Assembly (NCBI GenBank): GCA_905200645.1
Contig: CAJKLD010000015.1
Span: 1-54,568, forward strand
Origin: an uncultured Phascolarctobacterium sp.
GTDB taxonomy: Bacteria > Bacillota > Negativicutes > Acidaminococcales > Acidaminococcaceae
DNA: 54,568 nt
Direction: 5' to 3'
Shown here: in pieces, positions 48,345 to 54,568 of the stretch
How the letters are laid out: each line of letters opens with the position of its first letter
Position numbering within the stretch: the stretch's first letter is position 1
Position numbers and translations under genes: made by a program
The notes under the pieces: generated by a model
Seen by the model: the letters and a program-made list of their open reading frames with translations, nothing else
What the model was told of the DNA's origin: nothing
Databases searched by the model: none

Positions 48345-48701
48345 ATGTCACCAACTTCTCTACTGCGAGGATGTGCGCTGCTATTATTTTTACAATGGAT
48401 TTCTACTTTAGTTATTAACGCTTTAGGCGTGCCCTTTCCGCCGTCACTTTTAGGAATGCTGCTGTTGACGGCGCTCTTGTGCGGTAAAATTATTCCTGCG
48501 CAATCAGTAGAAGGTATCTGCAACATTTTAATTTCTAAAATGGGCATGCTGTTTTTGCCTGCCGGAGTAAGCGTGCTGCTTTATATTGATGTTATCAAAG
48601 CAGAGTGGCTGCCGATTTTAGTGACGATTGTTCTGTGCAGCGTCATCGTTTTAGGCGCAACCGCTTTATTTTTAGAAACCGTACTCAAAGGAGGCCGTTA
48701 A
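48345..48701 (+). CDS. lrgA: CidA/LrgA family holin-like protein
   Basis: A 118-residue membrane protein with four helices and the family segment LGVPFPPSLLGMLLLTALL (about 27-45), then KMGMLFLPAGVSVLLY (about 66-81). LrgA/CidA proteins are holin-like and, with LrgB/CidB, have been tied to autolysis control and to export of pyruvate or other small acids in Firmicutes. AAGGAGG precedes the ATG. It lies directly against lrgB with no gap. Confidence 0.92.
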   Translation: MSPTSLLRGCALLLFLQWISTLVINALGVPFPPSLLGMLLLTALLCGKIIPAQSVEGICNILISKMGMLFLPAGVSVLLYIDVIKAEWLPILVTIVLCSVIVLGATALFLETVLKGGR

Positions 48702-49412
48702 ATGTTTCCCGATAGCTTAGTTAATTCGCCGCTGTTCGGCATTGGCTTGACGGTTATTTTGTATGCGTTCAGCGAAATTTTCGTAGACCGCTTAAGCCTG
48801 CGTATTTTACCGCCATTTGTGCCGGCGTGCGCAGGTATTATCGCCATTATTGTACTGTCCCCTAACGTCAGCTACGAAAAATATGCTTCCGGTGCCGAGT
48901 TTATCAATTTTTTGCTGGGTCCTGCCACTATTGCGCTTGCTTTGCCCTTATATAAAAATCGTTTGATTATCAAGGAAAAAGCCGCGGCGCTTATAGGCGG
49001 CGTCACCTTAGCTACCATAATCGCCACTGTGGTAGTTTATTTCAGCGCCAAAAGCTTAGGCGCCAGCGAGCAGGTGCTTTTGAGCCTAATTCCCAAATCC
49101 GTTACCACGCCTATTGCCATTGACATAGCCAAAACTATCGGCGGCATTCCCGCGCTGACCACAGCCGCCGTTATTTTCACCGGCATTTTGGGCGCAACCT
49201 TTAATCATAAGCTGCTGCAGCTTTTCGGCATCAAAAATGATATTGCCGCCGGACTGGCGATTGGCGCATCCAGCCATGGTCTGGGTACCAGCGCCTGCGC
49301 TTCCGTCAGCCCCGTGCAGTTGGCCATTGGCGGAGTAGCGATTGCCCTGACCGGTATTGCAACTTCTATTTTCGCGCCAATTTTATTACCGATTCTCAAA
49401 AGCATCTGGTAA
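48702..49412 (+). CDS. lrgB: LrgB/CidB family protein
   Basis: A 236-residue membrane protein with about seven helices and family hallmarks FINFLLGPATIALALPLYKNR (near 67-87), SLIPKSVTTPIAIDIAK (about 128-144) and GLAIGASSHGLGTSACA (about 184-200). It is the partner of the LrgA protein. AAAGGAGG within the end of lrgA serves as its ribosome site. No clear terminator follows for about 430 bases. Confidence 0.94.
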   Translation: MFPDSLVNSPLFGIGLTVILYAFSEIFVDRLSLRILPPFVPACAGIIAIIVLSPNVSYEKYASGAEFINFLLGPATIALALPLYKNRLIIKEKAAALIGGVTLATIIATVVVYFSAKSLGASEQVLLSLIPKSVTTPIAIDIAKTIGGIPALTTAAVIFTGILGATFNHKLLQLFGIKNDIAAGLAIGASSHGLGTSACASVSPVQLAIGGVAIALTGIATSIFAPILLPILKSIW

Positions 49413-49844
49413 AATATCACACTTTTTCTTTAGGCAAGACGCGTGCCCTTTAGGGTAAAAAGTATGCAAAAAGAGCCTTTACTTGCAGGCAGTAAGTCCC
49501 ACGCGCTTCGGCATGATAACGTCAATTCGCAAAACAAACAACCACAGCAATAATGCCTATGGTAGCACGCTGAATAAGTGATAAATGGTTCTCTTACGTT
49601 AGCACGCTGGCGTACAAACTACTTTGCGGTAGACCGCCAAAGCTCTGCATTGCGAGCCGAAATAAACTTGAATTTCTAGCCTTGTGGGAGCCATTGCCCG
49701 GTCGCGACCGAATAAAGGCGACGCTTGTTAAGGGTTGAAGCTCTATTCTTTGCCGCGCTTTGAAAAGCGCGAGCTTTCTTGATTCTTCTTTGGCTACAAA
49801 GAAGAATATAAAAATGCGCTGGCGTGCCGCTTGCACGCCAAAAA
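49413..49844. repeat. Hairpin-rich non-coding stretch, candidate interspersed repeat
   Basis: No credible gene lies here. The stretch carries several near-perfect inverted repeats: CGCGCTTT-GA-AAAGCGCG (49754-49771), an 11-bp stem around GCTA (49782-49807) and GGCGTGC-CGCTT-GCACGCC (49821-49839). The 10-mer TAGCACGCTG occurs twice (49563 and 49600). Such clustering resembles REP/MITE-like non-autonomous elements, but copies elsewhere in the genome cannot be checked from here. Confidence 0.4.
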
Positions 49845-49883
49845 AAGCAGAACCAGCTCGCAAGAGTCGGTTCTGCTTTTTTA
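49841..49883. terminator. Bidirectional terminator
   Basis: AAAAGCAGAACC/GGTTCTGCTTTT 12-bp stem with a 14-nt loop and T-runs on both sides. It ends the met operon on the minus strand and could stop lrgAB read-through on the plus strand. Confidence 0.88.
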
Positions 49884-49918
49884 TTTTAATTTTTGCTTCT
49901 AAAAATTCCCAACACTGC

Positions 49919-50179
49919 TTACAAATGATTTATCATGCCCCGCAATTCGGTAAAAACCACCCCTGCCTTATCCGCAGGAATTATCTGACAGGGCAGCGCC
50001 CGCAAATCATCAATACGCCAGCCTGCATTTTGCTCCGCCAGCTTTGCCAACGCCTCGTCCAAGCTGCCTGCCACCACAATAGCCAACGCGTCAAGATAAA
50101 ACTCGTTATTCAAGCAAGGCTCGTCAATCATGCTGTGACTGTGATAGGTTTTATTGTGCCGCCAAAGATAAATATTCAT
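49919..50179 (-). CDS. Small protein downstream of metH, unknown
   Basis: An 86-residue soluble protein starting MNIYLWRHNKTYHSHSMIDE and ending in a region with FTELRGMINHL. I do not recognise the family. The ordered His/Tyr-rich start and the DEALAKLAEQNAGWRIDDL helix look like a real folded domain. The longer frame to 50215 is disfavoured, since AAGGAGG lies eight bases before ATG 50179. It follows metH by 96 bases on the same strand and shares its terminator, so it is probably expressed with the met genes. Confidence 0.75.
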   Translation of the reverse strand: MNIYLWRHNKTYHSHSMIDEPCLNNEFYLDALAIVVAGSLDEALAKLAEQNAGWRIDDLRALPCQIIPADKAGVVFTELRGMINHL

Positions 50180-50275
50180 AAGCTCGCCCTCCTTGCGTAA
50201 GCAATCAACCGCCAAATTTTACTATATTATTTCTCTATCGACGGCGTAAATCCTGCTTACTTATCAGGAAGCTTT

Positions 50276-52633
50276 TTACTTACCATACACGCTGTTTACA
50301 TAATTTACGGCGCTCACGGCGTTAGGCGCGTAATGACTGGCGCCGATTTGGTCGGCGTATTCCTGCGTCAGCACTGCGCCGCCGACTACGATTTTATAAT
50401 CGCCGTCAGCCTGCAACGCCTTAATCGTTTCTTCCATAGCGTTCACAGTAGTAGTCATCAAGGCGGACAAGCCCACCACCTTAGCGCCGCTTGCTTTAGC
50501 AGCCTGCACAATGGTTTCTACAGGCACATCCTTGCCTAAATCCAGCACCTTGTAGCCGTAATTTTCCAGCAGCACCTTGACGATATTTTTGCCTATATCA
50601 TGAATATCGCCGCGCACGGTAGCGATTATCACAGTTTCGCCTTGGGTTTCACCCACGCCGACCGCCTCGCGAATTACTTCAAAAGCAGCTTTCGCCGCGT
50701 CGGCGCTCATTAACAGCTGGGGCAAAAACAAGGTTTTCTGCTCAAAGCCATGGCCTACAAAATCCAACGCGGGAATCATATATTTATTGATAACCTCTAA
50801 GGGCTTTTCCTTTTGCAGGCTGGCACTTGCAGCCTTACGCGCCGCCTCCGCCAATCCTTTGACAATGGCGTCGTAAAGTCCCATTTCGCTGACCATTGTT
50901 GCCGCGGCCTTGGGCGCGTCGGCGTAATGGCGCACATATTCCTTGCAGCCTTCGTCCAAACCGGTCAACGCGCGGAAGCCGTAAAAAGCGTCCAGCATAG
51001 GCTTGCTTTGAGGATTGATTATGCCGCAGGATAAACCGGACTGCAGCGCCAACGTGAAAAACGTGCTGTTGACCGCGTCGCGTCCCGGCAAACCAAAGGA
51101 AATATTGGAAACGCCCATCACCGTATTGATGCCGCGGGCCTTCATGGCACGGATAACCTCGCAGGCGACGGCTGCATTTTCTGCGCCGGTAGAAATTGTC
51201 AGCGCCAGCGGGTCTACCACAATATTGCGGCTGGCAATGCCAAATTCTGCCGCGCGGGCAATAATTTTTTCTGCAACAGCAATGCGTCCTACAGCAGTAG
51301 GTGGAATACCGTCATCATCAAGACAAAGAGCAACCAACACAGCACCGTATTTTTTCGCCAGCGGCAGCACCTTGCGCAGACTTTCCTCCTTGCCGCTGAC
51401 AGAATTTAGCATGGGCTTGCCATTATACAAGCGCAAAGCCTGCTCCATAGCTTCGTAATTGGAAGTATCAATTTGCAGCGGCGTGTCCGTAACTGCCTGC
51501 AGCGCGGGAATAGCTTTGGCAAGCATGGCAGGCTCGTCAATTCCCGGCGTGCCCACATTCACGTCCAAAATGTGCGCGCCGCTGTTAATCTGCTCCAAGC
51601 CTAAGCGGCACACATAATCCATATCCTGCACCGCCAGCGCCTCCTTCAATCTTTTTTTGCCCGTAGGATTGATACGCTCGCCGATAATCACGGGGTCCGC
51701 GCCCAAATGAACTGCCTTGCCGTAGCTGGAAACAGCAGTCAAATTTCCCGCGCGCCAACCGCCCGGCTGCAAATTTTTACACTTGGCAATCATGGCTGCG
51801 ATATGCGCGGGAGTTGTGCCGCAGCAGCCGCCCATCACACTGATGCCTTGCTGCGCCAAATTATACATCAGCTCCGCATATTCCTCCGTGTCAACTTCAA
51901 AGCAGGTTTTGCCGTCCCTTTCCACTGGCAGACCAGCGTTAGGATTGATGATGATAGGCAGATTAACGGCCGCCAGCATTTGCGGCAGCAGCTTAGCTAT
52001 CTGTACGGGTCCTAAACCGCAGTTAAAGCCCACAGCGTCCACTCCCAATCCTTCGCACAGCAAAGCGGCAGCCTCCACTGTTGCGCCGGTCAAAAGCTTG
52101 CCGTCCTCGTCAAAGGTCATAGTGACGCAAATTGGCAAATCACAATTTTCTTTCGCCGCCAAAATCGCCGCCTTGATTTCGTAGGTGTCGCTCATGGTTT
52201 CTATCAAAATCAAATCTGCTCCGGCAGCTGCGCCGCAACGCACCATTTCACCGTAAGCAGCCACGGCATCCTCAAAAGGCAAATCGCCGTAGGGAGCCAG
52301 CAGCTTGCCCGTAGGCCCCAAATCAAGCGCCACAAATTTATTTTGCAGCCCGCCGCAGGCACGCTTAGCAATTTTTACTGCCGCAGCAACAGTTTTTTGG
52401 CAGTCCAGTCCGCTGCCATTAAGCTTAATAGGATTAGCGCCAAAGGTATTGGTTTTGACGATATTTGCGCCTGCCTCCAAATAACCGCGATGCACCGCCT
52501 CCACAATTTCCGAATGCGTAAAATTCCAGCTTTCGGGCAGCTCGCCGGGCTGTAAGCCGCGCGCCTGCAGCTGCGTGCCCGTTGCGCCGTCAAAAAACAG
52601 CATTTGCCTGCCTAATAACTCTTGAAAGGTCAT
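50276..52633 (-). CDS. metH: Cobalamin-dependent methionine synthase (MetH), without reactivation domain
   Basis: A 785-residue enzyme with three modules: a homocysteine-binding barrel (about 1-290, zinc cysteines in FNCGLGP and MGGCCGTTPAH), a methyl-THF-binding barrel (about 310-560, with IGERINPTGKKRLKEAL) and a B12 module (about 580-785, with DIHDIGKNIV carrying the cobalt-ligand His, and LSALMTTTV). It transfers methyl from methyl-THF to homocysteine. The usual 300-plus-residue AdoMet-binding reactivation domain is absent and is encoded separately just upstream. ATG 52633 follows GAGGAG; the longer TTG start at 52648 includes that site. Confidence 0.95.
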   Translation of the reverse strand: MTFQELLGRQMLFFDGATGTQLQARGLQPGELPESWNFTHSEIVEAVHRGYLEAGANIVKTNTFGANPIKLNGSGLDCQKTVAAAVKIAKRACGGLQNKFVALDLGPTGKLLAPYGDLPFEDAVAAYGEMVRCGAAAGADLILIETMSDTYEIKAAILAAKENCDLPICVTMTFDEDGKLLTGATVEAAALLCEGLGVDAVGFNCGLGPVQIAKLLPQMLAAVNLPIIINPNAGLPVERDGKTCFEVDTEEYAELMYNLAQQGISVMGGCCGTTPAHIAAMIAKCKNLQPGGWRAGNLTAVSSYGKAVHLGADPVIIGERINPTGKKRLKEALAVQDMDYVCRLGLEQINSGAHILDVNVGTPGIDEPAMLAKAIPALQAVTDTPLQIDTSNYEAMEQALRLYNGKPMLNSVSGKEESLRKVLPLAKKYGAVLVALCLDDDGIPPTAVGRIAVAEKIIARAAEFGIASRNIVVDPLALTISTGAENAAVACEVIRAMKARGINTVMGVSNISFGLPGRDAVNSTFFTLALQSGLSCGIINPQSKPMLDAFYGFRALTGLDEGCKEYVRHYADAPKAAATMVSEMGLYDAIVKGLAEAARKAASASLQKEKPLEVINKYMIPALDFVGHGFEQKTLFLPQLLMSADAAKAAFEVIREAVGVGETQGETVIIATVRGDIHDIGKNIVKVLLENYGYKVLDLGKDVPVETIVQAAKASGAKVVGLSALMTTTVNAMEETIKALQADGDYKIVVGGAVLTQEYADQIGASHYAPNAVSAVNYVNSVYGK

Positions 52634-52675
52634 CTTTTTTCTCCTCAATAAAATTTATCTCAATTGATTTTTACT

Positions 52676-53308
52676 TTATATGCTCTCGTCACGATAGGGA
52701 CAGTTGATATTTGCACAGGTCATGCATTTATTCCACGTACATTTAACGTCCCGGGATAAACCGATTAGCGCCGTCACCGATTTGGCCGGAGCCATCATGC
52801 AGCCGTCGGTCAGCGTCAAACCAATCAGTTTAGCACAGTCCAGCACGGCAAATATTTTTTTTTGCTCGGACAAATTCCAATCGCCATAACCAGGCGAAAA
52901 ACGCGGTCTTTGCGCCAACCCGTCCGTATTTGTTTTTGACTGCACATCGTCGCAATAGCTTTCAATCAGCGCTGCCGCTACTGCCTGCGCCGCCGCTCCT
53001 TCTGCCAGGCTGCCCAAGGTTAAACGTCGAATGGCAGCGTCGATTCTGCTGCCTAAGGTTGCCGCCAAAAGCAGCGCGCTTTCGCAGCCCTCTAAGTGAC
53101 GCGCCAAAGCGCGGGAGTTAAAGCGCACGCCGCTCGCCAGCGTTACGCCGTTTTCATCCACAGTAATTTTATGCTTTTGCAGCACATGCCGCGCCTGCAC
53201 CTCGTTGCGCAGCTTTAAATAAACCGTGTCCGCCAAAATTCCGACAGTCTCGTCATCCTGCCGCGCCCGCAGATAACGCAGCGCTTCGCGTCTTTTGTAT
53301 TCCATCAT
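52676..53308 (-). CDS. Methionine synthase reactivation-domain protein
   Basis: A 210-residue stand-alone version of the MetH AdoMet-binding activation domain. The key region is RFSPGYGDWNLSEQ (about 133-146; family RFSPGYG), followed by IGLTLTDGCMMAPAKSVTALIG (about 161-182). The C-terminus has a CTWNKCMTCANINCPYR cysteine cluster that may bind Fe-S or zinc. It would reductively remethylate inactive cob(II)alamin in MetH. It sits between metF (which ends at 53309) and metH, matching a split MetH system. Two adjacent ATGs (53308, 53305) are both possible starts. Confidence 0.9.
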   Translation of the reverse strand: MMEYKRREALRYLRARQDDETVGILADTVYLKLRNEVQARHVLQKHKITVDENGVTLASGVRFNSRALARHLEGCESALLLAATLGSRIDAAIRRLTLGSLAEGAAAQAVAAALIESYCDDVQSKTNTDGLAQRPRFSPGYGDWNLSEQKKIFAVLDCAKLIGLTLTDGCMMAPAKSVTALIGLSRDVKCTWNKCMTCANINCPYRDESI

Positions 53309-54184
53309 TTAATCCTTAACTATTTCCGACATATAATCCATAATGCCGCCGATAATTTCCGGACGGTTCATGGTGTAAATATGCACATGGCTGAAGCCGT
53401 TGGACACCAAATCGATAATCTGTCCCACAGCATAAGCAATACCTGCCTGCTGCAAGGCTTTGGGTTTATCAGCAAATTTTTCCACCATGGCACGGAACTG
53501 GGGCGGCAGCTTCGTGCCGCTGAGCTGGCAGATGCGGGTAATCTGCTTAGCGTTGGTCACCGGCATAATTCCGGGCACTACGGGTACGTTGATGCCAGCC
53601 TTCAAAAGGCGGAACATGTAATTATACAAAATCGTATTATCAAAAAACATTTGCGTAACCAAAAAATCTACGCCTGCGTCCACCTTATATTTGGTGTTGG
53701 CAATATCCTGCGCCAGGCTGCCGGATTCCGGATGTCCCTCGGGATAAGCCGCGCCGCCCACGCAAAAATCGCTGCTATTTTTGATGTAGCTAATCAAATC
53801 GCTGGCGTGAGGAAAGCTCACAATGCTGTCCTGCTCCATGCCCGCGGGAATATCGCCGCGCAAAGCCAAAATATTTTCGATACCGTTAGCGCGCAGCTGT
53901 TGTAAAGCAGCCTTGATTTTTTCCTCATCAGCCTTAACGCAGGTCAAATGCGCCAGCGCGGGAATGCCGTTGTCCTGCACCTGTCTAGCCAGCGCCGCCG
54001 AATAACCAACCGTGCTGCCGCCCGCTCCGTAGGTCACGCTCATGTAGGAGGGATGCACCTTGGCGATTTTGTTGACAATTTCCAAGCTATTTTGCAGCTC
54101 CGTGCCCTGCTTAGGCGGGAACAGCTCGCAGGAAATGCTTACCTTATCCGTTTTTAAAATATCTATAATTTTTTTACCAGTCAT
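53309..54184 (-). CDS. metF: 5,10-methylenetetrahydrofolate reductase (MetF)
   Basis: A 291-residue flavin-dependent TIM-barrel reductase making methyl-THF for MetH. It shows ISCELFPPKQG (about 17-27, catalytic Glu), MSVTYGAGGST (about 48-58), LALRGDIP (about 105-112), FLVTQMFFDN (about 173-182) and VPGIMPVTNAKQI (about 204-216). ATG 54184 has AAGGGGCG upstream; the longer frame to 54211 lacks a ribosome site. It is the first gene of a metF/reactivation/metH operon. Confidence 0.96.
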   Translation of the reverse strand: MTGKKIIDILKTDKVSISCELFPPKQGTELQNSLEIVNKIAKVHPSYMSVTYGAGGSTVGYSAALARQVQDNGIPALAHLTCVKADEEKIKAALQQLRANGIENILALRGDIPAGMEQDSIVSFPHASDLISYIKNSSDFCVGGAAYPEGHPESGSLAQDIANTKYKVDAGVDFLVTQMFFDNTILYNYMFRLLKAGINVPVVPGIMPVTNAKQITRICQLSGTKLPPQFRAMVEKFADKPKALQQAGIAYAVGQIIDLVSNGFSHVHIYTMNRPEIIGGIMDYMSEIVKD

Positions 54185-54220
54185 GCTTATACGCCCCTTG
54201 CAAAAATACATTTTGTTGAT

Positions 54221-54249
54221 ATTTTAGCAGTTTGCCGAGAGATTTGCAA
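54221..54249 (-). promoter_or_regulatory. Promoter of the met operon
   Basis: On the minus strand TTGCAA (54244-54249), a 17-bp spacer and TAAAAT (54221-54226), about 35 bases before metF. There is no room for a SAM or cobalamin riboswitch after this start site. Confidence 0.6.
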
Positions 54250-54568
54250 ACAAAATCGTTAATTCTTCAAACAGCCGATAGGAATTATGTAAATTTTATT
54301 ATACTATTATACTTGCGGAAATCAACAAAAATCGGCGACTTGGCGAAATATTTTTCGGTGACTTGGCGAGGCAAAGCACAAAGTTTATTGCAAACATTTG
54401 TTCCCGTCGCGTTTCGTGACATGAAGGAGTATTCATACGTTTAAGAAATATAACGGCGATTATATTATCACTCGCTCATCTCGCTTTTTTGCTACATGGT
54501 AGAAAAGAAAAACTCCGCTCCCTTTATCCGCAAATGTGCCGATAATTTGCCTTATGAGAAAGTTGGCA
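54250..54568. other. Non-coding end region with short direct repeats
   Basis: I see no convincing gene. The 14-mer CGGYGACTTGGCGA occurs twice (about 54333-54346 and 54356-54369). Short open frames exist on both strands, such as a minus-strand stretch reading FADKGSGVFLFYHVAKKRDE near 54540-54481, but none has a start with a ribosome site. The region may be another repeat element or the 3' side of a gene beyond the window. Confidence 0.3.

Noticed and set aside
49594..49863. An 89-codon minus-strand frame in the hairpin-rich block
   Set aside because: It runs straight through the strong inverted repeats, has no ribosome site and has low-complexity basic sequence; treated as a by-product of the repeat.
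54185..54330. A SAM or cobalamin riboswitch ahead of the met operon
   Set aside because: The best promoter leaves only about 35 bases of leader, and I see none of the conserved core motifs further upstream.
54232..54444. A 70-codon plus-strand frame near the window end
   Set aside because: No ribosome site, crosses the met promoter and the direct repeats, and shows no protein-like features.
1..54568. CRISPR arrays, prophage or insertion sequences
   Set aside because: No regularly spaced repeats, transposase, integrase or phage structural genes were seen anywhere in the window.

Overview
The window reads as chromosomal DNA of a diderm (outer-membrane) Firmicute, most likely class Negativicutes and plausibly a Phascolarctobacterium/Acidaminococcaceae-type gut anaerobe. 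That placement is inference. It rests on an SLH-domain outer-membrane porin (24249-25496), a T-box leader on leuCDB, oxygen-sensitive Fe-S L-serine dehydratase, a MetH split from its reactivation domain, and a Gram-positive-style mre/maf/radC/obg/proBA gene set. I see no phage, transposase, CRISPR array or rRNA. Nearly all of the window is ordinary core metabolism and envelope biology.

Layout. 1-1190: remains of two broken peptidase-like genes. 1314-1931: small HD-GYP-type protein. 1986-13015 (minus): a long envelope/cell-shape operon running from two small unknown membrane proteins through an RseC-like protein, maf, radC, mreB, mreC, mreD, mrdA (PBP2) and rodA to a radical-SAM pair and a CGGC protein. 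13211-16937 (minus): obg-proB-proA. 17412-18863 (plus): XRE/cupin regulator and metallo-beta-lactamase-fold hydrolase. 18981-23360 (plus): leucine T-box, leuC-leuD-leuB, a terminator, then azlC-azlD. 23541-25558 (minus): secreted protein and SLH porin with a leader ORF. 25798-27363: a membrane protein behind a palindromic operator, a cupin protein, and a His-Gln-Lys tRNA operon. 27492-31392 (minus): Na+/solute symporter, HutP-family protein, serine dehydratase beta and alpha, RidA. 31654-34699 (plus): TSCPD protein, CorA, a small unknown protein and a HerA-like ATPase. 34889-37254 (plus): first polar amino acid ABC importer. 37361-37484: candidate small RNA. 37564-39171: Na/Pi cotransporter. 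39235-42718 (minus): Nramp, GNAT and DUF4127. 42874-45353 (minus): second amino acid ABC importer. 45543-48086 (minus): ClpB. 48345-49412 (plus): LrgAB. 49413-49883: hairpin-rich non-coding stretch. 49919-54184 (minus): metF, MetH-reactivation protein, metH and a small unknown protein.

How parts work together. The mre/mrd block makes the rod elongation machinery. The serine operon couples probable uptake, deamination to pyruvate and removal of the reactive enamine/imine by RidA, with a HutP-type RNA-binding protein inside it. The leucine block couples tRNA-Leu sensing (T-box) to synthesis and, beyond a terminator, to a branched-chain amino acid exporter. The met block makes methyl-THF, methylates homocysteine and repairs the cobalamin enzyme.

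The most interesting signals are regulatory rather than a new gene system. They are a candidate C/U-rich sRNA at 37361-37484, a 20-codon leader ORF whose stop overlaps the start of the SLH porin, a HutP-family gene in a serine operon, and several perfect inverted repeats sitting on promoters (17363, 26412, 35748, 48237). Most start sites were re-chosen from Shine-Dalgarno sequences and may be off by a few codons.
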